This document shows positions 23,787 through 35,789 of a stretch of DNA of 64,000 nucleotides, piece by piece (position 1 is the stretch's first letter; every line of letters starts with the position of its first letter). This DNA is from Amaranthus tricolor (taxonomy: Eukaryota; Streptophyta; Magnoliopsida; Caryophyllales; Amaranthaceae): the NCBI RefSeq assembly GCF_026212465.1, contig NC_080052.1:14390686-14454685 (forward strand), in the 5' to 3' direction. The notes under the pieces were generated by a model. That model did no database searches and had not been told where the DNA came from. It saw nothing but the letters and a program-made list of their open reading frames with translations. The translations under genes were made by a program, and so were the position numbers.

Positions 23787-24410
23787 CTAACTTGATAGTA
23801 CATTTTTAATTTTTCAATTTAATTTTAGATTTGTTGATATTGAGGATGTGCCTAATAGATTAATGGGATCATTGCACTTGCTGGAATAGAGTAGAAATGA
23901 TCGTAGAAAATTGAATATAATATAAAGCAAAGTTGACTTGATCTATTAGATCCAAAAAGTCAACTTGCTTTTATATGATGAATCAAAGGGATGTATCGGC
24001 ACTTGAAGCTAACGCAAATTTTCTTGGTTAGTATAGGAAAGACCACTTGACTTTTTCCCTAGAGAAATTTTTCATGCTTTATTTTTTCTTGATGGTTTAT
24101 TCTATATATATTAAGCTATTTGTTATTATTAGCTTAATTACACATTAGGTTAGTCATTTAGCTAATCCTTCATAAGTTGTCTAATTCCCTCTAATTGTAA
24201 TCCAAAATCTTTAACCCTCTCTTCTTTTGCAAAACCACAAATTCCCATTGTAGATCATCTTGAAAGCTTCAAGAAAGCTTTACTTTCATTATAAAACATC
24301 TAGGCTAAGTGTTGATGTAGCCCACATTGGGTGAGCCATATTGATTCCTTTGTCTTGTTGTCGTTTTTATCAATTTTGTATGATTGGTAGTTCTTGAATT
24401 AGGGTGTCAA
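23787..24410. other. AT-rich DNA with a small hairpin, otherwise nothing recognised
   Basis: At 23921-23974 TATAAAGCAAAGTTGACTT pairs with AAGTCAACTTGCTTTTATA around a 17-nt loop, leaving one or two bulged bases. No gene or LTR border could be fixed. Confidence 0.35.
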
Positions 24411-24419
24411 ATTTTTATT

Positions 24420-25080
24420 TTTCCCGAATATAATGGTAAGATCAAACTTTTGGTCGTATGGTGAATTAGCTGTTTTAAATCACTTAAATCATCTTAAAAC
24501 ACAACAATTAGCACCAGAGAAGGGTTCTTGGTGATTATTTTGAGTCATTGATAGATGTTTGGGTTCGATGGGCTTCCATGAAGTTGGAAATTGAATTATT
24601 TTATAGAAATCCGCATTTTGGCTTGTGGCTAGTCAATATAAAGGCCCTTCTTACTCGACATCGTGTGCAAAAGGTTGTGAATGGTGTGGCAAAGATGCCC
24701 ATATGAGTGATCATTGCTAAGTGGCATGAAATTGACTCCAAGGCTATTAATGCCATTCAACTATGTTTCTTTAATGAAGCTCATAGGGAGGTCATAAAGT
24801 AGTCTACTATGGTATATAGGATAAGCTTGAATTTCTATACATGACTAAAAGTGTGACCAATATGTTACTCTTGAAGAGTAGCTTTATGATATTATATTAG
24901 AAGAAGATAACTCTCGTATATGTCTCACTTGGATTAAATTTTTACTATTATAATGGACATACATAATATGTTGCACTTCATGATGAGAACTTGGTTATTT
25001 TTTTGTTGTGTTCTTTATCACTTTCCTATAAAATTTTCGTAAAATTTTGCTCTATGAAAGGGGAAATCTTAATAATGATT
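24420..25080 (+). pseudogene. Copia gag relic (UBN2-like)
   Basis: Short readable pieces in one region: HFGLWLVNIKALLTRHRVQK, WHEIDSKAINAIQL and YMTKSVTNMLLLKSSF. They match the order of a Tork-type gag, in which an FGLW box is followed by an MTKSxxNxLLLK box. Stops and indels are frequent. No zinc knuckle, pol or LTR follows, so it is an isolated relic, distinct from Copia-A gag. Confidence 0.6.
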
Positions 25081-26613
25081 TGAATAATACTTCTGAGAGA
25101 CTTAGTAGCGAAAATTAGACTCATAAATCAATTGGGTTAGTGATGAGTTGTTTGTAAGGGTTTAGGTAAAATAATGTAAAATATTGTTTATAATTAAATA
25201 ATGCACTTGTAGCTTACAAGTCAAACTCAAAGAAGTTTTGATGAATAAACTTTATCTTATTCTAATTATTACGTGATAAGAAGCAAAATATGTAATGAGA
25301 ATTGTATCTAAATCTATTAAAATTTCAGTTCAATTCGACTAACAACATATGACTGAAGCTTAGGGTATTGGGAATCACCTAATTCACATACAAATATCAA
25401 TGATTGTCATTATTTATTGTATATAATCCTTAAATAGCTTTAAAGTGATCTTCTGAATCTCAAACTCTCGTTATATCTATTATATTCGTTTTAGGACGTT
25501 ATTAATTTAATCCTCAAACTCCCATTTTATGGGTTGAATTAATAGGATTTTAACCTAAATATACCTTAAATCTAATTTACTCCTAATCTCAAGCTTTCGT
25601 TTGATTGATTAGGTTAATAAAAATATTAATTTAAGGTTGATTTAGCACAATTTTAATCATGAATCCATAATTTTATAACAACTTACTATAAATACTTAAT
25701 CCTTATTTCAATTAGGATTAATCCCTCTAACCGAGATAAAACTAATAAACTATGACTAATCTTGCTAATAATTAACAAACATATGACTAATATAGATGAC
25801 ATAATGATAAACTTGGAATAAAAAGTAAATATAAACTTACTTGGAATATGTGAAATTAAAATGATATTTATTGACGATTTTGTGCAACAATACTAATTGT
25901 TAATGTAGAAATTGAGAATGAAATTTGAAAGCTAAACACTAAAGTCAACTTTGATCTCACAAAAAACCTAGAAATAAAGACATAATGAAACTCTAACATT
26001 CTACTTCACGATCTATTCTCTAACCTATACTCAATTTATAGAGGGGGATTTGGGAAACAACCTTTCCAAATCTTTCGAAAACTAACAAATTTAGTTTAAA
26101 TCTGAACTTTAAATTTGAATTCAAACACTTCTAAAAATGAGGAAGAATGCATCAGAAGAAAAGCGACAGGTCCATAACTAAAAAGTGATGACTCATTGCT
26201 TGGTCACTAACCTAGACATTGCACTCCAAAAGTTGGCCAACAACTCCCAGCTTTCATGGAGAGTGTTATGAAAGAGCTAGATATACATGCTTACCTATAG
26301 GAGGTTCAATAGGCTTGAGATCATCAGATATACATACTTTATTTTAAGTTTGCGAGATTTTTTTGTGGGACTGCGTGTAGTGGATTAGAGATCAAAGACC
26401 ACTTGTTTTATTTTTTTACAATGACTCCCCTGTGAAATTTTCTAATAACAATAAGAGTTTGACGAAGTCAACGTTTGTGGTATTTAAATTCTTAGTCGTA
26501 AATGTAACATATGAAAAAAAAATTTTATAATTTGGAATGAGAGCTATATATTTTTTTTCTTTTTGTTTTTCTTTTTACATGTGTAAAATATTAAAACTTC
26601 AACCACTTCTACC
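25081..26613. other. AT-rich intergenic DNA, nothing recognised
   Basis: No ORF of note, RNA gene or clear repeat pair was found on either strand. Confidence 0.4.
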
Positions 26614-27121
26614 TAGAGGTGTTCACCGGTCCAAATCCAGACCGGACTGATTAGAATCCGCTGGACTGGAAGATCGGAATTTGAAATATTCTAAGACCGG
26701 AGATCGAACTGGTTCCATCAGGTAACCAGTCCGGTCTCAGTCTAACATAGTTTCCTTCCGGTCCCGATCCGGGTTTAAACCGGCTAGACCAAAAGTAATT
26801 TTTGATACCCAAAATAAATTTAAAATATGAAAGATTTTAAAATAATTCGGCAAATTAATTATTATAAATCAAAATATTTGTGTAAAAAATTTATTTGTGT
26901 TAGAAATAAAAAATATAAGCCCTTTAAATAAGTATATACATAATAATCGTAAATATTATTCCTCTTTAAAATTACTTTTATACATATCTGGTCTATCCCG
27001 AAATAAAGAATAAGTAAGACCCAGAGTTTGGATCGAATGCAACCAGTCCAATTCGATTTAGGTCCGATCTCAATCAATTCCGATTCGAACGGCCGGTTCG
27101 GTCTCATTTAGCATACCCCTA
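26614..27121. mobile_element. hAT-like non-autonomous DNA element
   Basis: The left end TAGAGGTGTTCACCGG and the reverse complement of the right end, TAGGGGTATGCTAAAT, are imperfect terminal inverted repeats of hAT type. Flanking octamers CTTCTACC and GTTCTAGC match at six of eight positions. Subterminal regions are full of AGACCGG/CCGGTCT motifs in both orientations, as expected of transposase-binding repeats. There is no transposase ORF. Confidence 0.5.
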
Positions 27122-28563
27122 GTTCTAGCCCTTTGCCCGTTTCCTTGTTAATGAAGATTTATATTCCAACTCCATTGTCTTCATTCATTTCGACATAGCC
27201 CAAACAACCTCATTCCTCTCGACACGTTCTTTGAAAATGGCCATTGATTGCTGAAATCTCTTCTACAAACAGTCACTCATCTCCCGCTTACTGATATTCG
27301 AAGAATCATAGTAGCGAAAATAATTGGATTCTCCTTTTTGCGACTCTTTCAAAGGTAATTTACCAATTTTTTTTCTGCATTCTTGATTATGTTTGAATGA
27401 ACAATGGCTAATTAATCTTTCTTCCTTTTCTTCCTCTGATTCTTGTTCGGAAGGAGAAAGAAACACAACGACCTATTTGCCCTAATTCGATATTCGAAAT
27501 GAACCGTTCAATGGAATTCAAGGTCTTCTTCCTCACACATTCCTCTGAGATTTCGAATGCAACCATGGCTATTTAATTGTCAAATTTTCGAAGCGAAAAG
27601 AACTGTCAGTATTTGTTCGTTTGTCCTTGTTGGCGCAATATTTTCGGAGGTAATACTACTCTACCAATGTACTTCTTTCGCTTTTATTCTTATGGTTTTA
27701 AATAAAAAATTTTCTTCCTTAAATCTTGTTTTATTACCTTGTTGTCTTCTTCATGAACCTTTATTAATTATAATACTAATTAATGGTAGATTACTAGAAC
27801 TATTAGATTTATGATTGTTTATACTTAGTGAGATGAATCTTATGATGGTTGAAATTGGATTAGAGGAATGTTAAGATCGGAAATTTTGTTGAGGAATATT
27901 TATAAAGATCATATGATGAACAATTTTACATTCTTGGATGAGGTACTAAATTTTTGTGGACTTCTGGATTGAGTTACTAATTTTTCTTTGCGAACCTATG
28001 GATTGTAGGTTAGAATAATCACCTTTATGTTAATTAAATGTATATTGGGCAAATAATGTAGGGTAAATTAATTGATGTTAGAGTAAGTTGGTTGGATTTG
28101 GATGACTATTAGAAATTTATAAAGATTATGAAATCGGAGTAAAGGTTGGTTATTGGTAAGTTATGTATGATTTGAATCCTTGAATGGATTAGGTGATTCT
28201 TTTGGAATTATTAATTTTGGGATAGAATAGTTGTATCTATTAATTGAAAATACAAAGAGAATTGTGGAGGTTATAAATCTTTAAAAGAATGTAAACAAGT
28301 ATAGTTTGCGGTTATTATATTTGGGGGTTGAGTTAGAACATGCACACTTCTTTGATGATTAAATGCTAGAATATCGTCCTTGTTAATCTATAGTTATAGG
28401 AGTAAATGTAACAAGTTATGTGTTAATATAATAGCATCAAACACACGTTTGTGATGTTATGATTATTATTATGCTTCAGGAGACGACTTTGTCGAGGAGC
28501 TCTTCTAGTTGACTACTGAACTTGTTTTGGCTATCTCAAGCGTCGTGTTTGGTGAGTAGTAGC
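27122..28563. other. AT-rich intergenic DNA, nothing recognised
   Basis: Pyrimidine-rich stretches at 27140-27560 might be an old transcribed leader, but no coherent exon or protein similarity is visible. Confidence 0.35.
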
Positions 28564-29170
28564 TGTAACACCCCTGAATTTCCAACTCTTTAAATGAAAC
28601 CAAAATTGTAAAGGAAGGGAGCGGGTGTTACATAAAAAGAAAAGAAAATGAATATACATATAAATATGCGTTAAAGATTAGCTTTAAAAAGATGAGTAAC
28701 ATTCGGCAGCATTGCTATTCAAAATTGAGGATGTGACAAAGATAGGTAAATAAATGATACAATTAAGTTAATCTAAGGCCTCAATGCCTTCCAAGAATAT
28801 GTCACGACGGAATGAATTATCGTTGCCTCCTCAAATCATCAATTCCAATACGGATGGTGGTTCCAGTGTTACCGCATCGCTTTTAAGACTACAAAAGAAA
28901 CATTCTTGTGACTATACATCCAAACTATGCAGCGGAACTATGAATCATACAATAAGTCACGTGGCTCCATACAAAAAATTATACAACCCAATGACTTTAC
29001 AAGCAATATAGCAGCTATAACACATCAAGCTACGTTTATAACAATTTCTACGATCGTACTCTTCTCTTTTCCCCAATACAGTGTAAAAGAAGCTCTTATA
29101 CATGTTATGTCAAACTATGATCCTCCTGTTACTCAACATAACGACCATAAACAAATGACGGGTTGTTACA
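28564..29170. mobile_element. Solo LTR (Ty3/gypsy-type ends)
   Basis: A 607-bp block begins TGTAACACCCCTG and ends GGGTTGTTACA. It is flanked by identical GTAGC at 28559-28563 and 29171-29175. There is no internal domain and no second copy in the window. TGTAACACCCC...TGTTACA ends are common in plant chromovirus LTRs. This is the expected product of LTR-LTR recombination. Confidence 0.82.
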
Positions 29171-29767
29171 GTAGCAGTCCTTTAAAAGGGTCTGGCCAAA
29201 CTACTGTTTCAAATGGTTTTATCAAAGTTGCTTTGAAGATCATAACTATTGAAAGTGATTCTTGATTGATTGATTATGTTGATATTGTTATATTGTCAAT
29301 GGATGGGGCTTACGAGTTGGTCATTGACGGAGTAGTGGAGCGTTGTCTCTACTTCTGTGTTTTGAGGTGAATTGTCATTCAATATTGACTAGTGTCACCC
29401 GACAGTAACATAACCTTCGATTTGATTTATTGTGTTTTATTTTGTTTTGAATTGCTCCTTCACATTCAGTCTATCTGATTAGTTGTTTAATTCATTTTAG
29501 ATTTTCACGAGCAGCGATAGCAGACGGGCTCTAGGGCTACAAAGGTGGTGACTTGGAGATATTAGATGTGACACTGTCATAGATATGGTTCATAGTCATG
29601 TGTATTGCAGGGCTTGTGATGTATTGTTAGATTAGTTTTGATATATTTTACACCTTATTAGCTAGTGAATTCCTTGGGATTTGGTTGGATATTGTATATA
29701 TGCTTGTTTTGGTTGATTAGTATTTTGACATGGTATTAGTCTTACTTAGTTTTGTTATTAGTTTAAT
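29171..29767. other. AT-rich intergenic DNA, nothing recognised
   Basis: No gene or repeat is supported here. Confidence 0.35.
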
Positions 29768-29856
29768 ACTAGTGGAAAAAAATCTTATATGCTGCGGTTT
29801 TATCCCCGTTATATGTTGCGGTTTTAACCCGCAACACTAAAATTGCAGCATATTTT
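29768..29856. mobile_element. Possible CACTA-type terminus
   Basis: ACTAGTGGAAAAAAATC resembles the CACTAGTGGAAAAA ends of plant CACTA elements. It is followed by repeated TGCTGCGGTTTT/TGTTGCGGTTTT and the inverse GCAACACTAAAATTGCAGCA, as in subterminal repeats. No matching second end was found, and the region runs into the TA tract. Confidence 0.4.
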
Positions 29857-29983
29857 TTTTTGTTTTTTCTTTTTATATTAATTCGCCACTAAATATTAAT
29901 AGCTATATATATAATAATTATTACATTAATGATCATTCAATATTTCCTCAATCATCACTAATCATCATCCAAATTAATGATTA

Positions 29984-31455
<1,472 letters not shown>

Positions 31456-31458
31456 AAG

Positions 31459-31471
31459 TGGTATCAGTAGC
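31459..31471 (+). other. Ty3-B primer binding site (tRNA-iMet-like)
   Basis: TGGTATCAGTAGC lies three bases after the LTR. It equals the iMet site TGGTATCAGAGC with one inserted T. Confidence 0.75.
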
Positions 31472-31717
31472 TTAGGTTTGTTTTGGTCAAATCTTAGGGT
31501 CGTTTAGGATTTAAAGTTGATAAAGGCTTAAATTAAAAATAGGTTAGATGGTACAAGGTAAAAATTATTTTAAATAATATAAGTAAGTTACAAATAAAAA
31601 TAAATTATGAGAGTGGAAACAAATGAGTTTATTGTTTTGAAGTACTTTTAAGTACTTAGTAGTAGTGTGTTATTTCTTTTAATTATATTTTCGTTGTCTT
31701 TCATTTTTTTTTGTTAG

Positions 31718-32266
31718 ATGCCTCGATTCCGTTGCACTGCTAGGAAAAGGGTTAGAAATTTTCGTGATGCACCGTACCACCCATCTATGAAAGCAGGAGA
31801 ACCCATTTCCTCATACATCCATAATCTCCGTGTAAGCGTGGAGAACTGCCACCTAAATAAGTATCATGGCAACTCTGATTATAACACACCACCTAAGCAA
31901 GCAGATGTCCTTATTTGAACCTTAAGTGATGTAGGCCCTTATGTCGAACTTAAGAAAGAATACAACGACATAATTAAAAACGGGAGACCCAATTGGGAAA
32001 GGTATGCGGATGAAAATGAGAAATGGTTCCTTACTATAGAATAGTTAGAAAAGAGGATGATCGATGCTAAAGCGAAAAGGATTTATAATGTATCTGGGAG
32101 CTCCTATGACTACGAGGATGAGTGACGGGGAAGATGATAACACCAATGCCATACGTATACTTATTCAATCTGAAGATGAAGGAACTATGAACCTAAGGAG
32201 GACTATGTGGAAGATCCTGAGGAGGATCCCGAGGAGGATTTTGAGGAAGAACCAGTTCGAAAGTGA
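31718..32266 (+). pseudogene. Ty3-B acidic pre-gag ORF, broken
   Basis: Starts MPRFRCTARKRVRNFRD, reads through the expected PBS-gag interval, and is interrupted by a TGA (31916-31918) and a TAG near 32042. After a frame change it ends in an acidic tail of the type EDPEEDPEEDFEEEPV, with a stop at 32264-32266. The N-terminal half is basic, the middle probably helical and the end acidic, as in the pre-gag ORF of Ty3-A and Ty3-C. Outside the repeat I see no convincing residue-level similarity. Function unknown. Confidence 0.55.
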
Positions 32267-32607
32267 TTTTGATGATTACTTGTTAACTAGAAAAATGGGA
32301 TAGGTTGGAATTTGTCAGCTTTAGATTATTTTGCTAGTTGTCTTTATTTTTGAACAATGTTGATTTTATTTATTGTCATTGGATTATTATTTAAAAATTT
32401 ATATTAATGAATATTTTCATGAGTCTTTTTATATTGTGTGTGCAAATTGTTTCCTTGTCTTTTCTTCAATCTCAATTATTGAGAATAAGTGTGTGTATGA
32501 ACATGATGGAAACATTAGTAGTGAATGCTTAGTTTCTTATATAGGCAGCCTATGCAATACTCGAACGTTTACACTCGATCTCGCAGGCGTCAACAAGCAA
32601 ATAACAT

Positions 32608-32909
32608 GGCCGAAACACTTGAACAAATTAGCAGCTAGAGTGAGGGTACTTGAGCAGTTGTCACAAAACATAGGACTACTAGTGCAAAACCAAGTTAACA
32701 ATATGAACAATGGACATGATGACAAGCTGTCATGGCTAAGAAGATTGCCACTTTAAAACCCCCTATATTTGTTGGGAAAGAGTACCCTATGCTATTAGAG
32801 AATTGGCTACGCGACATGGAGAAAATATTTACTGCAAATGGAACTCCTGAGACCCAAAAGGTTAACCAAGCTACGTTTTACCTACATGAGGATGCCGACA
32901 CATGGTTGG
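32608..32909 (+). pseudogene. Ty3-B gag, N-terminal part
   Basis: Begins MAETLEQISS. After a frame change it reads KPPIFVGKEYPMLLENW, then KVNQATFYLHEDADTW, the typical start of a Ty3 capsid. The Sirevirus inserted right after the DADTW motif, and the gag resumes at 43267. Confidence 0.8.
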
Positions 32910-34094
32910 TGTTGGCCTCTTAGGTTTTGATAATGACTTCACTTTTAAATAAACAAACATGTTTTAGAGATTGTTTTGTAGGTGAATATCCGATTTTGTT
33001 GAAATCGTTGATGAAGCCTATGACTTGGTTCGTGGAAGTTGTACGTGTCTTAGAATATCCAAGAAGTTAGATAAATGCTTAGGACGTTAAAGGTAGACAG
33101 ACGGTCTACTGTTCCTAAAGTTGACAATCTGACAGAAATTGTAGATGGAGACAGTACACTGTTCCCACGTCGCAGGTCTGGAGAAAAACATCGGCTGGAA
33201 AATTGCGAATTAATTATTTTCTGTTTTTAAGTTGATGTAACGGTTAAGAATTAAATTAATTGCTTAATTAATTAATAAATTGGCTGGCAAAACTATTTTT
33301 AGGTTATCTAAAAATAGCCTAAGACTTATTCTCTTTTAGATGAGATCTCCTATTATTTAGGATCTTTTGTTTTAACTCCTATGCTATTTTTAGCTTGAGG
33401 AAACCGTTTTCCTCTTTGAGCAAATGACAGCCGGACGCTTATTTTTTGGCAATTCCACTATCTTTTTCTTTTGAGAACGTGGAGGATAGTAGTAGGTGTG
33501 TCTAAGGTAATTGCTAGCTGTTCCCACTATAAATAGGAGGAACTTTGCTCAAACCGTGATATCATCCAAGAGTGTCCATTAAGGGAGATCAATTAAGAAA
33601 AATATTTTCAGTTTTTAAATGCCAATTAATTTATTATATTTTTCGTAAAACATTTATTTAATTTTTATCCTCTTGAGAATTTGGCCTTGTAAGGGTATTT
33701 GTGTGTTTTGTTGTAACTAGAGTTAAGGGAAGTCTAGGGGAATAGAGAAGCTTCAATAGAAGCGTGAGAAGAAAAAGAGAAGGAGAAAGAGAAGAGAAAG
33801 AGAATTAGGCCTAGAGTAGAGAAGCTTCAAGTGAAGCAAATTATTTTATGTGATTGTAATTGATTGCCTAAACATAGTGAGAATTTTCAAATCCCGGGGG
33901 TCGTGATTTTTCGTTCTTATTAGGCCAAGAAGGTTTCCACGTAAAATCTTTGTCTTCTTTTATCTTTTTCATTTTAAGTTTAAGTTTTATGTTATTATAA
34001 TTTCGCAAAATTAGAGGCAAAAAAATCTTAAACTCAATACACAACAATTCACCCCCCCTCTTGTTGCATTCGATCATCTATTTGCATTTCTACA
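32910..34094 (+). repeat. Sirevirus 5' LTR
   Basis: TGTTGGCCTCTTAGG...GCATTTCTACA. It pairs with 42104-43266. A TATA-like CACTATAAATAGGAGG lies at about 33525-33540. Confidence 0.92.
33525..33540 (+). promoter_or_regulatory. TATA box of Sirevirus LTR
   Basis: CTATAAATAGGAGG is a textbook plant TATA box placed mid-LTR, where the U3/R border is expected. It is also present in the 3' LTR at about 42720-42735. Confidence 0.6.
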
Positions 34095-34096
34095 AT

Positions 34097-34108
34097 TGGT
34101 ATCAGAGC
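34097..34108 (+). other. Sirevirus primer binding site (tRNA-iMet)
   Basis: TGGTATCAGAGC, two bases after the 5' LTR end. Confidence 0.9.
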
Positions 34109-34163
34109 ACTGTTCCTCATTTAATCAGGAAACCCTGAGAGCAGTATCCTGTTCCATGGCAAG

Positions 34164-35789
34164 ATGTTGAAGATGAACGAACGCATAGAAGAAGGGTACT
34201 CTACGCAAAGGCCACCCATGTTCGATGGGAAATTCTATACCTACTGAAAAAATAGGATGGAAATTTTCATAAAGGCCGAAAATTACCAAGTATGGAGAGT
34301 AATTGAAATAGGAGATTTTGAGGTGACGACCATAAATTCCAATAATGAATCAAGTCCAAAACCGATCACTGAATATGAAAAGGAAGACTTTTAAAAGATG
34401 GAGATGAACGCTCTTGCTATCAAGCTACTTCAATGTGGTCTCGGGCCAAATGAACATAATCACATCATGGATTGTAAAACGGCAAAGCAAATTTGGGACT
34501 TGCTGGAAGTTACCCATGAAGGCACTAGTGAAGTGAAGCGCTCCAAGATTGATCTACTAATGTCCATATATGAAAGGTTCGTCATGGAACCTAGGGAGAA
34601 CATTCAAGAGATGTTCATCAGGTTCACAAATATCACGAACGAATTAATCTCTCTTGGTAAGATCATTCCCGTTGATGAACAAGTCAGGAAAGTACTTAGA
34701 AGTCTCCCTCAAGACGAACGCTGGAGAGCTAAGGTCACAGTCATCCAGGAATCAAAAGATTTCACCAAGTTCAATTTGGAAGAGCTGGCTGGTTCCCTCA
34801 TGACTCACGAGTTGCATTTGGGAACAGCTGACAGTACCCGAAATAAAGGCTTGGCTCTAGCGGCAAATGATCATGAAGAATCAGAAACTGATGAGGAGGA
34901 GACTGCTATGCTAGCAAGAAAATTCAAAAAATTCTTTAGAAATAGCAGATTTGGTATTCAAAGACATAACAAAGAAAGAGAAACTGCTAACACGAAGACA
35001 AAATTTGAATGCCACAAATGTGGAAACACTGACCACTTCATCAAGGATTGCCCTCAATGGAAGAATGACAAGGGCAAGGGAAAGGCAAGAGAAGCTGGAA
35101 GACAACCCAAGAAAGAAAATTTCAAAACAGATTTTCGTAAAGCGATGATCGCAGCCTGGGGTGATACCGAAAGTGAGGCTGAAACAGAAGCTCCAGTAGA
35201 AGAAGAAACAGCAAATCTGTGTCTCATGACATCTCATCACAGCAAGGATGAAGAGTCCAAGGAAAAAGAGGTAATGTCTTCTAGCTCATTTCCTAAACAC
35301 TTGGTTAAATTTAGTAAGAATAAGTTAATTAAGTTGCTCTTGGAGACACAAGAGAAATTAGATAAACAAAATACTAAGTGTCTCCAAATTAAGAAAGACC
35401 TTAACTCAAGTAAAGATCATGTTTCCTACTTAAATTCATTTAGGATCGATGTGCAAAGCAGATTTTTTAACCTGCTGGATCAGAATGTTATTTTGAAAGA
35501 AACAATTGAAAAAATGAAGCAGAAATTTATTATTCTTAATGTTGAAATAAATCAATATAAATTACTAGGATTAAGAAGAGACGTAAATGATGTATCCACT
35601 CATATGTTTAGCACTGAATTTCAAAAGTTGAAATTAAAATTAGAATCCTGTGAAAAAGAAAATGAAAATCTGAAAAATAAATTGAACTTAAAAGAAGAAG
35701 GGAAAATCAATGAAGTTCCCAAATGGATTCTGAATGCTAAAACAAAGAGTAAAGAAGGCCTAGGTTACATTAAGAATAATAGGAAGTAA
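34164..35789 (+). pseudogene. Sirevirus gag, two internal stops
   Basis: Start chosen at ATG 34164 (a second in-frame ATG at 34173). In-frame TGA (34245-34247) and TAA (34392-34394) interrupt the N-terminus; from 34398 it is open for 463 codons. Seen in order: capsid with AKQIWDLLEVTHEGTSEVK and RSLPQDERW, a zinc knuckle CHKCGNTDHFIKDC at about 35009-35050, an acidic stretch, and a Lys/Glu-rich coiled-coil region. The long gag with C-terminal coiled coil is a Sirevirus trait. Confidence 0.88.

Noticed and set aside
27122..27814. Possible first exon and leader of an unknown gene
   Set aside because: The pyrimidine-rich stretch and short frames give no coherent protein or splice chain.
28784..29265. 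Two overlapping frames suggesting a small gene
   Set aside because: They fall mostly inside the solo LTR bounded by the GTAGC duplication, with no recognisable domain.
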